From NCBI RefSeq assembly GCF_000003605.2, contig NW_003137824.1:394113-422793 (forward strand): a stretch of 28,681 nt of DNA, given 5' to 3'. Below the pieces are notes generated by a model that had not been told where the DNA came from, did not search any database, and was given only the letters and a program-made list of their open reading frames with translations. The translations under genes were made by a program, and so were the position numbers. The DNA is from Saccoglossus kowalevskii (taxonomy: Eukaryota; Hemichordata; Enteropneusta; Harrimaniidae). Each line of letters begins with the position of its first letter. Position 1 is the first letter of the stretch. Below are positions 20,801 through 28,681 of the stretch, in pieces.

Positions 20801-23800
20801 ACCTGGAAATTCACATTTAATTTTGTGTATTTTTTTTCAATCAGCATGAGATGCTACACATGTTTTTTTCAACATTTTAGAAGTTACCATGGTTTCAACA
20901 GATGTACATAGAAAAAATAGGGGTAAATCTTGCACACTGTTTTTTTTACTCAAAAGCAAGAAATAAATAATTACAAATATAAAATAGATGGAAATATTGA
21001 ATGATAAAACTTATCCAATATGTTGCCAGATTATTAAAAATACATTACGCCATATTTGACAAAATAATAACACCATATTGTGAAACTCTTTGCAATCAAG
21101 CGCTTTTTCACCCCGTTATTAAGCTGTGTAAAGTGAAACGCCGCTTGCCATCAAAAGGCATCCTGGTGATCTTACTGCAACTGAAACAACCTTATGTCAA
21201 ATGGCACAGATCCCCCTATGTGATCAATGCTATCAAATCAGTAATAGTAAATAATGCCTTCCAGTATCTGCCTCCAAAAATATTGAAATTTGATGAAACT
21301 GTGACACATAAAACAAATCCGCACAAATCTATACATGTATAAAAAAAATACCAACACGTCATCATAAAACATATATCATATTTTCGAAATTAACTGGAAT
21401 TTGAGTTTCCACAATTAATCAACAAATACAGATGTTTGAGTATCGCTACTTAATTTTCCATTTGACGTACATTGGGTAATGAGACTTGCTCATTATATTA
21501 ACCACTAAGAGAACACGTACAAACACATTTCGGTATATTTATTCAGTATGATAATCACTCGTCATAAAATTGTACGCTCACATGCCATATGGTGTACAAT
21601 ATGAAATTTCATATCTATTACATTTGATACTTTTATACTGTATCTATAGCAATAGATTTACAAACCTAAATAATTTTCCTGTGGGGTATAAAGTTTTGAT
21701 GCAAATCCAGGTCTGTATTTTCTTCTAAACACATGTAGTTTATAATTTATAACAACTGTATAAACAATAGTTGGAATATTCAAATTTATACAAATATTGT
21801 TGATGAGTTGATGTTTACATAATACTTTTATGTTTATTCAAACATTTTTATGAACTTATTATTTATTTTTTTATTTATATCACAGATATATTAATATTAA
21901 TAAACATTTAAACAGGAAGTGGACTTTCCAGTACGGAAATTAAACAAATGTTAAGTTATTTGTCAGAGCCATGTCTTAGTTGTTGTAACTAAGTAAACAG
22001 TTATTATAATATAAGTGAATTGCTTCTGTATTTCAGTCCATATTGCACATTCAGCTATATGCTAATGAGGAATTCAACATCATGTGCTTAACTCACTCAG
22101 CCGTTAGATGTAAACACTTTCGTGAATACTTTTGATGTTGGGACAAGTCTCCACAGCTTGCATACAGAAAGTTTGAGGGGAAAGGGTGTGCCTATATTTA
22201 ATTTTTTAATTTTGAAATTTTCCCTTCTTTAATTCAAAATGGCCACCAAAGTGAATTCTTTTCAAATAGTGTTGTTACCATGGAAACAAACATGAGTGTG
22301 ACTCTCAATTTATTTTCTTTCAATACTTGATGTAATTTGTAGTTTTATTTTATTTTTTCTGTTTTCACCCTTGGTAGAATTCTATCAATATACTTGGTAT
22401 TTTTTCTTGAACAATCCAGGCACACAGGAAGTGGAAACAAAAGAATGGTTCAATGCCCCCTGGATGTACTGTAAATACTCTATTCAGAATGAATTCTTAA
22501 ACTTTCGCAAATTTTGAAAGATCACTCATAATTTTAAATCTATATCATAAGAAATATATTCATATCTGTAGCGGGATATATTATGATATAAAATAAAATT
22601 AATGTGGTCGTAAACAAAAAAACTTGGTGATAGAAGCTTCACATTAGTTGCCCACAAAATGAAAATGAATTTTTCTCTGACATGATTCTAAATTCCACAA
22701 ATGAAAAGTAGATAAAAGTAGAGACAAGGGATTTTTTCTTATCACACAAAAATTATTGCTGGAGTGGTTGTCAGCTTGCCAAAATACACCACCCCCTGAA
22801 TTACTGCATGCTGAGTCATGAATAAACAACAAACAAACAATGAAACAACACTGCCTCTTTGGCTAGTGCCTTCAGCCATAGAAAACCAAACTTCCTCCAA
22901 TTGTTTTCTAAAATCCTTGTCAGTAAAACACAATTGGAGTGATTTATTGTGCAGCCCTGAACTTTGGTACAACATGGCTACGTCCCAGTACATACTCACT
23001 ACTCAGCAGGTCTTTCAATGTATTACCAAGCGGAAGATTGCTTGCCAACAAAACATGCCCCAACAAGACTTTTAAAAACATGGTGGAGCACGAGGTCAAT
23101 GGCTCGAACTGATAACTAAACTCACGTCCACTTTAATATTGGTTCCATTAAATAAGTATCATAAGCAGTTGTCAGTTACTATAGTGATGCAATTCACAAC
23201 AGGAAGAGGAGATTTATGAAATTTTAAATGGGCTACATTGACTACTCAGGTATAACATGAATGTTATCCTGTCTTGGCATGCACTGTGCTGATTAACAAT
23301 AGAGTTTAGTTTTTAACACATAAATCACCCAAACTGGGAGTAAAGTCTACAAAATAAAATTTGCCTTTATTTATTTAGTATGTGATAAACTGGTTTGATT
23401 GCCCCCCCCCCCTCCATTGTGTTTTGTGACTCTCCACACCACATAGAGACCTTGAATTTAAAGGGGCGTGTCTGAAAGTTTATAAACAAAATAGTAAACA
23501 TCTTTGAACTTGTAGATTCACTGACAATAGTAAATCAATGTTTTGTCAAAAAATGCAGCACACTATGAGTCAATTGAGTGAAACAGACATGGTAGCAGAA
23601 GTGATCACATGACTACTTCCTTTGTAAGGCATACATGCCAACATGAGACGGGAAGTCTCTAAAAAATAGGAACTATGAACCAATAACACCAACGCAAATA
23701 AAACCCTACAATTTTATTAGACACATTGGAGTAGACCAGTTGATACAGGAAGTGAGAAACTGTTCATTTAAGTCTTATGATGATGTTTCAAGTTCCTTAT

Positions 23801-24031
23801 CTCATTATCATTACTATATTTAGCATCAAAACTTAGATAAGTACTTGTGGTGGGTGTTCATTGATGAACAAAAATCCAGACTTCATATAATTTAAAATTC
23901 AAACATCAGATTATGTATCATATTCATTATTTGAGAGTTCCATATTTGTGAACTGAGAACTCACCCATCTCAGCTAGCGTTCTCTTTAGTCCATGCCTTG
24001 TGTCATCCACTTGAAGTTGTTCCACCTGCAT
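10855..24031 (-). CDS. ELK: ELK/LIN-1-type ETS-domain transcription factor, complete
   Basis: Coding segments 24031-23965, 20232-20158 and 11867-10855 sum to 1155 bases: 384 residues and TGA, all junctions phase 1. The start ATG at 24031 has an in-frame TGA 45 bases upstream, and the leader before it has no other ATG. Residues 53-133 form the ETS DNA-binding domain ([11 protein letters not shown]...[12 protein letters not shown]...VYKF) with recognition helix [19 protein letters not shown] at 102-120, including the two invariant arginines. VKTE and VKME at about 139-152 fit SUMO sites. FWSTMSP at 321-327, a second SP at 331-332 and FQFP at 340-343 match the ELK1 activation segment and ERK docking motif; SPVLLSP...HKP near the end is also ELK-like. 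The usual SRF-binding B-box is not recognisable, and the 52-residue N-terminal extension is unlike vertebrate ELKs. It presumably acts in the nucleus downstream of MAP kinase. Confidence 0.93.
12070..12081. repeat. G12 homopolymer
   Basis: Twelve uninterrupted G on the plus strand, in intron 3. A matching C11 run lies at 23402-23412 in intron 2. Confidence 0.95.
12124..12256 (-). CDS. Candidate alternative start exon of the ETS gene
   Basis: On the minus strand an acceptor-like TTTTCCACAG ends at 12257 and a donor ATTG|GTAGGC lies at 12124/12123. From the only ATG, at 12217, a 31-codon open frame runs [16 protein letters not shown]...HPYSDERI and ends in phase 1, exactly the phase needed to join the ETS exon at 11867 (giving ...[12 protein letters not shown]). 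It would replace the 47 residues coded by the two upstream exons. If instead spliced between exons 3 and 4, its 133 bases would shift the frame to a stop, making it a poison exon. The donor is only moderately good and the stretch may be non-coding. Confidence 0.4.
15430..15663. repeat. Imperfect 62-70-bp tandem repeat, about 4 copies
   Basis: The phrase AACCCACTCTACCCA starts at 15441, 15508, 15578 and 15640. Between copies there is a purine-poor stretch and, in copies 2-3, ACATACATGTACCATGTC-like sequence. It lies within intron 3 and is strongly C-rich on the plus strand against AT-rich surroundings. Confidence 0.88.
16777..16794. repeat. TTTC microsatellite
   Basis: About four TTTC units in intron 3. 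Confidence 0.8.
20158..20232 (-). CDS. ELK: ETS gene exon 3, symmetric 75-bp exon
   Basis: The acceptor ATTTCCAG (minus strand) precedes 20232 and the donor GTAAGT begins at 20157. It encodes [15 protein letters not shown] and then [11 protein letters not shown]. Both ends are phase 1 and the length is a multiple of three, so skipping it would keep the frame and delete 25 residues just before the ETS domain. The KKR and KPK clusters are basic and could aid nuclear import or DNA contact. Confidence 0.88.
20233..23964 (-). other. Intron 2 of the ETS gene (3.7 kb)
   Basis: The donor GTGAGT is at 23964 and the acceptor TTTCCAG at 20233. It holds an unexplained 113-codon open frame on the opposite strand (21001-21342), an NF-E2-like site TGCTGAGTCAT (22809-22819), a small inverted repeat (22895-22939) and a C11 run (23402-23412). 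No exon is recognised. Confidence 0.8.
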
Positions 24032-24091
24032 CTTACTTGTTGCTATGGCAATGGATGTTGCTCTATAATATCCTCAGTTTTCAAAATAGAT
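23965..24091 (-). CDS. ELK: ETS gene exon 2, with start codon
   Basis: The acceptor TTCCATGCAG (minus strand) precedes 24091 and the donor GTGAGT begins at 23964. The first 60 bases are leader. The ATG at 24031-24029 has A at -3 and an in-frame TGA upstream. It encodes 22 residues ([19 protein letters not shown] then AEM) and ends in phase 1. No family motif lies in these residues. Confidence 0.85.
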
Positions 24092-25896
24092 CTGCATGGA
24101 AATGCAACAAATGTGAATTTACATGATTAATTCTCAATAATGGATTAACATATTCCTTACTGCAGAGAGTTTTTTTTTAAAAATGGAAGAACAGAATAAA
24201 AATCCATTGCATTGTTGACTTAATTTTGGTTTCGAGATAATAATCACAAACTACTTCTTCAGAAACTTACAATTCAAAGCTTGGTCAAAAAGGGAAGTGA
24301 ATAAAGTTATACGCTTCTGCAAATTAAATTTGACTTTTCAATGATGCTGAGATAAAGCACACATTTAGCTGAATCCTCTATCTAAATAACTTAAGGGGTA
24401 GACCATGAAAGAGATGAGGATGGTCAAGAAGTGGGCTGTGAATTAAGCTGATCAATTTTGCCAAAACATAATGTACATGACTGGTTTGATGAATGAATCA
24501 TATTGCCTAATAACATAATAAAGCTGCTGCTTGATGATGATGATGATCGCCAAATAAAGTGTGGGAATGAAACTACCAAACATGTCTATAATTATAAGGG
24601 GAAATGGACTGTAATCAGACATATTAAATGATATTAGAATATACACAAGAGGGGAGGGGTGTAATACCGCCTCACTTTTTTTATGCTAGGGGAGATGTGA
24701 TACCATTAAAGTGGTAATTTGTCTTGTGTGTATTGTTTGCAAGACCCATTATACAAGATCTAAATGTAATCATCGAAAGTAAAGTGCAACGCTGTAACAA
24801 AGAGCGAAATGTGTTTTAACGTGATTACCGAAGTATTGTGCACATGTGCCAATAGTTTTCAATATGATGGGGTGATTTTATGGCTATTAGATTAAGCCGT
24901 GATAACGCTCAGGCAAGGTGAGACACGTATTTCGTAACGGCACGCGTAATTCACCAAGTAGTTTCCGGGCGGCGTTTTAGTTTTGGATGATTAAATCCCG
25001 TCGATGGTTTGACTAGCCGAAGGAGGGTGTAAATCGTTTGCAATAGATCATGGTGTGACACGTTTGCCAATTCAAATTGTACACCGCATTCGTTACCAAT
25101 TCGCGACACTTACATCAAATTAACGATGAATCATGAACGTAGGTGTAGATTGTAAATATCGATGACGCGTTCACATGCGACTGGGGCGCTTACGATGTTA
25201 CAGAGTGTTTCATGAGTATGTGTGAATTCCGACTTGTTAATTAAAATTAAAGCGAAGGATATTAAACTCTGCCACTGGCACTCTGATCACATACAGTAAA
25301 ACACCTGAAACATACCGTTTTCTAGCCGGAGAGAAATGTAATGGCGTTTTCAATCGTGCGCACAACAAGGGCCAGGAAATCCGGTTTAAGTGTTGGGAGA
25401 CAATGATCAAACGGCAACAGGAAGCGGCGATACGAGGCGAATTATCAGCGAACGTTGACCTATGTTCGGGTAGTGCCAATGGAAACTAACGCTATAAAAT
25501 TGACGAGGCCAAATTAAATATAGCTAAATGTTGTTTTCACAGACACACAACTAAATCGCCCACGTATGATCGGGATACCCAGGCCACACCGGAAGATGTA
25601 CCGTCATCTGCGTCTGTTGCATCGAAGACGAAAAAATATTACCCTACAAGACGCAACGACGATCTAATAAAAGACACCATGAAACAAATACAATTAAGTG
25701 TCGACGCCAGTTGTTCTGTTGTAATCGGCGATACTATACTATAAACCGATACATAGTCGCGAGTGTACCGGTGATTCGTCACTTTATCCTATAGTGTCAA
25801 CTCATCCGCCGACGGAGCAGACTGGCAACGTATAAACTCACTGTTTAGACCACGTTGATTTTTTTTCCGAGCAGGTAGATTAGAAGAGATACTCAC
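24092..25896 (-). other. Intron 1 of the ETS gene, CpG-richer toward the promoter
   Basis: The donor GTGAGT is at 25896 and the acceptor at 24092, 1.8 kb. From about 24780 to 25890 CpG is clearly more frequent than in the rest of the window. An ETS-type site ACCGGAAGA lies at 25588-25596. A donor-like AAACG|GTATGT near 25317 could mark another non-coding first exon, but this is weak. Confidence 0.7.
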
Positions 25897-26035
25897 CCTC
25901 GAGATTGTGGTTGTACAAATGAAAATATCGTCAATAACTTTGATTCTCTTCCCACACAGTTTCGGGCGACGTCGTTAACTTGTACGTCAATTTCAATGTA
26001 CAGTTCTCGTTTAGCTGGAAAACCGGAAGTTGTAG
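25897..26035 (-). other. Non-coding first exon (5' UTR) of the ETS gene
   Basis: The donor CTCGAGG|GTGAGT sits at 25897/25896. The exon start is inferred from a TATA-like box about 25-30 bases upstream, so about 26035 is an estimate. The leader formed with exon 2 has no ATG, which would allow direct scanning to the start codon. Confidence 0.6.
26022..26030 (+). promoter_or_regulatory. Perfect ETS binding site ACCGGAAGT
   Basis: Exact match to the class I ETS consensus, at or next to the predicted transcription start of the ETS gene. It suggests self-regulation or regulation by another ETS protein. Confidence 0.7.
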
Positions 26036-26057
26036 TGTTTGTAGTGTGGGAAACACC

Positions 26058-26067
26058 CTATAAATAG
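26058..26067 (-). promoter_or_regulatory. TATA-like box / MEF2 consensus
   Basis: CTATAAATAG on the plus strand reads CTATTTATAG on the minus strand. It fits the MEF2 consensus YTAWWWWTAR exactly and also contains a TATTTATA variant TATA box spaced suitably from the predicted exon 1. Confidence 0.5.
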
Positions 26068-26084
26068 TCGACGTACGTCTGCAG

Positions 26085-26092
26085 TGACGTCA
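26085..26092. promoter_or_regulatory. Perfect CRE palindrome TGACGTCA
   Basis: The full CREB/ATF site about 55 bases upstream of the predicted start, between the CCAAT and TATA-like boxes. Confidence 0.7.
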
Positions 26093-26113
26093 TAGCACAA
26101 ATAGGCGCTTCTC

Positions 26114-26120
26114 ATTGGTT
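26114..26120 (-). promoter_or_regulatory. CCAAT box (AACCAAT)
   Basis: In the sense direction of the ETS gene, about 80-85 bases upstream of the predicted start, the usual CCAAT position. Confidence 0.55.
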
Positions 26121-26398
26121 GACTATCGCGTTCATGCTTTTGATTGATATACAAATTTACGCGCGTCGTGTATCAATAGAGGAAACAAAAGCCTCGCCGA
26201 CTCCAGAGTGAGGGCAGATTACTAACATATCTGTTTACAATATAACGGCGCATTGTTTGCCGATCAGACAACGTCTCTCACTTGGTCAGAGTTCATTTTA
26301 GTGCGTCACATTTGTGTAGTAGTCCAACAATACATGACTGTGATGCAAATGTTTTTTTTTACAGCCCAGCCCATGTCAATGCACGGACGCGCTCAAAT

Positions 26399-26439
26399 AC
26401 AGGATGTCGCTTGGTTCCGGCTCCGATGTCCTTATAAGG
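26399..26439. promoter_or_regulatory. Serum-response-element-like cluster: CArG box with ETS sites
   Basis: CCTTATAAGG at 26430-26439 is a perfect CArG box for SRF (CC, six A/T, GG). On the minus strand CCGGAA sits at 26420-26415, nine bases away, and ACAGGATGT, the TCF half of the c-fos SRE, is at 26399-26407. GATGT directly abuts the CArG box, as in c-fos. ELK-family proteins are SRF partners at such elements, so control of the ETS gene by its own family is plausible. Confidence 0.6.
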
Positions 26440-27515
26440 CCATAGGCGATCGATTCAACCAACGGGCAGTTGAGTCTGGACACGAATGGTGGCCACCGCC
26501 CGTTTAAATCTTGTGACATCACTGAGTGTTACTATAAATAACGCGACATCTTTCAGGGAGTCGGTTTCCACGTAATGTAATTGAACACGTCGTGTGACCA
26601 CCACCAGTGAATACTTAAACCCGATTTCTCTTTAAGGGGTGACCCAATTGAATGCTGGGGTGCCAGTGGACTTAGAGGAAATTTGTCAATTGCACTTTTT
26701 TTTCACAATACTGTAGATTTGTTTTGTCCAGATGACCGAACATTAATTTTCACCAAAATAAAAGTGGGCGTAACACCACACATGGTATCATTTCCAAAAA
26801 AAGACCAACAAACGCATTTTGGCCGTCATTGGAAAACAGTCAGTCCTCGTATCGAATTCCAGAGAAAGCATGCCCGGATTTCCTTCGCTCTAGTCCAACA
26901 TATGAAGAAAAAAAATAAGCTAAAAAAAAATTGTGACAGAAAACAATACAATTCGCACCTTTTTGTGTACTTAGTACCGGGACTTTGTACCACCTCCCTG
27001 GGTATTAAGTTTTTTCCACAAAACAAAATAAAACATTTACATATCGCCGATTCGAGTGGATATGACACCCCACCCCAACACACACATGTACTTGATTTGC
27101 ATAGGTACGACATACAAGAACCGCGAAATAAAAAAAATACCGCTTTCCAATTGTTAATAAGTTGAATATTGAGCACCCTTTTCAGGAAACGCTGACTTTT
27201 CAGTTTTTAAAATACCCCTCCCTCATATATTGAAACTCCGACTATTAATCTGATGATGAAACACGTAGGTCACGTCAGAGGTACTACATGTATTCATTCG
27301 GTTTTTGTTTTTATATTCAGTTTATAGTTTTTTGTTGGTGTTTCATTTTACTTTATTATATATTTCCGTTACTAACTTCAATTTAGTCTGTTTTTGGTTG
27401 TCTTTAAACTATTAGCCATTGTAATTTGATTATTTTTTTTTTCTGTAATTTTTGTTGTTGTTGTAACCTTTAACCTCCTTCAGTGGGTTGTTATGAATTA
27501 ATAAAAAAAAAATCT

Positions 27516-27665
27516 TCGCGAAAATCACAGGCAGGTCGCAAAAGATACACTGCGCACAAATGAAGCGTGCATCCCCTTGCAAGTTCTGGGGCAAAAAGCG
27601 ACAATATTTTGTATTTGTGCAATGGTAAATGTTTTAAAAAAATACATTTGTTTCGATTTTCGCGA
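27516..27665. repeat. 150-bp unit bounded by 11-bp perfect inverted repeats
   Basis: TCGCGAAAATC (27516-27526) and GATTTTCGCGA (27655-27665) are exact reverse complements around a 128-base centre. This could be a short MITE, but no clear target-site duplication is seen. Confidence 0.55.
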
Positions 27666-28270
27666 CTACGCGACATTCGGAACGCTCGGCGTCGAAAAGC
27701 GCTCGTTTAGAAATCCACGTGAACAGTAAATTTAATTTGTATTTATTTTTAGCACGCCATGCTCAAATGAGAGGGGGCAGCGCTGTGAGTGATGATGCAA
27801 CACATTCTTCATGAAAACCGGGGTCATATCGCTCGTTCAGGTAACTGCCTGATATTCAATTGCCAATGTGTTCCGTTGTCTACTCATTAATTCTTGCTAA
27901 TAGTGCTAATTTCTACTCGAAATCACGGTATTAAAACGGTAATATTTTATAACTAGCAATAAAATAGATAGAATATCTGACTCGGTGACAAAATGAAGTG
28001 AAACCAGCCCTATATAGTGGTTAATTCGGGTTAATAAAACACTCTTATTCTCAATATCTTATCCTTTATTACCTAATAAAAACGAATATGTCTTTTTGAT
28101 TTCACTTCCTGTGACATATCCGGCAACAAACAAAACCGACATGTTCACTGGACACGTGACTTTGACGTGTAATCATTATGATGATGGTCTGAAACGAACA
28201 AGGCTGTCCAGTATAACAATAACCACCAAAACTACTGATCAGCAAATACTAGTACATAATAAATTAAAAT

Positions 28271-28305
28271 GAAATGAAATGAAATGAAATGAAATGAAAT
28301 GAAAT
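28271..28305. repeat. (GAAAT)7 microsatellite
   Basis: Seven uninterrupted GAAAT units, flanked by near-units on both sides. Confidence 0.96.
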
Positions 28306-28681
28306 AGAAATATAAATTATTAAATAACATTTACAAATGGGAAAACGCGAACTAGGATTGATTGTCTTTAAACAAAATGTAGTTGATGCACCACAGACCA
28401 CGTATACAAGGTTAAAATGAAAAAAAAAAGTTTTTATTTGATTCTTCTTTTTTTCATCAGATTGATGAGATATAAACGAAATACTCTCGAAGCCAAAATA
28501 GATTACAAAATAAATTAAATAAACTAAGGTAAATAAAATTAAAGAAACAAATAAAAGTAATTGATTTTAACCACACATTTGCATAAACCATTTATTATTC
28601 ACCCGATATTCTGGTGGGTTAAGCCGTCACTGCTATTTTGAAAGCTGGGAACCTTTTTTTTTTATTACAGTCGCTCTATTT

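Larger units (their letters stand above)
26121..28681. other. Upstream flank of the ETS gene, no recognised gene
   Basis: Holds the SRE-like cluster (26399-26439), a 160-codon open frame of unknown meaning (26683-27165), a 150-bp inverted-repeat unit (27516-27665) and a GAAAT microsatellite (28271-28305). The first 400 bases are CpG-richer than the rest. Confidence 0.6.

Noticed and set aside
26253-26507. 84-codon plus-strand open frame over the SRE-like region
   Set aside because: Starts with TTG, has no recognisable motif and overlaps regulatory-type sequence; most likely chance.
26532-26541. CTATAAATAA as a TATA box for a divergent plus-strand gene
   Set aside because: No convincing coding exon follows on that strand; it could equally be a MEF2-like word or chance.

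Overview
The window reads as AT-rich metazoan nuclear DNA: short coding exons with GT/GC-AG introns, long non-coding introns, microsatellites, a decayed LINE, and no bacterial operon structure. A short-chain collagen C4-like gene beside an ELK-type ETS gene fits an invertebrate, most likely a lophotrochozoan such as a mollusc. The exact taxon cannot be fixed from the sequence alone.

Two protein-coding genes converge. On the plus strand (415-4674, start lying left of the window) are the last four coding exons of a secreted short-chain collagen C4-like protein: a linker, seven Gly-X-Y triplets, an acidic linker and a Cys-rich C-terminal domain. All four exons join in frame, but the third intron needs a GC-AG splice site. 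A frameshifted, truncated copy of its last exon follows at 5178-5478, then a 52-bp tandem repeat. The gap between the genes holds a 5'-truncated, frameshifted LINE on the minus strand (about 6455-7795).

On the minus strand (about 26035 down to 8980) is a complete ELK/LIN-1-type ETS transcription factor of 384 residues. It has a non-coding first exon, a start exon (24091-23965), a symmetric 75-bp exon (20232-20158) and a large last exon (11867-10855) with the ETS domain, two SUMO-type motifs, an FWST-SP activation segment and an FQFP MAP-kinase docking motif. Its presumed promoter (26022-26119) stacks CCAAT, a perfect CRE, a TATA/MEF2-like box and a perfect ETS site. About 370-400 bp further upstream, a perfect CArG box lies next to ETS-type sites, the layout of a serum response element. 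Since ELK proteins act at such elements, the sequence suggests feedback control of the gene. A second, phase-compatible candidate start exon lies at 12256-12124, just before the ETS exon.

The rest is intron or intergenic DNA with simple repeats, some inverted repeats and a few unexplained open frames. No rRNA, tRNA, CRISPR array or intact transposon was recognised.
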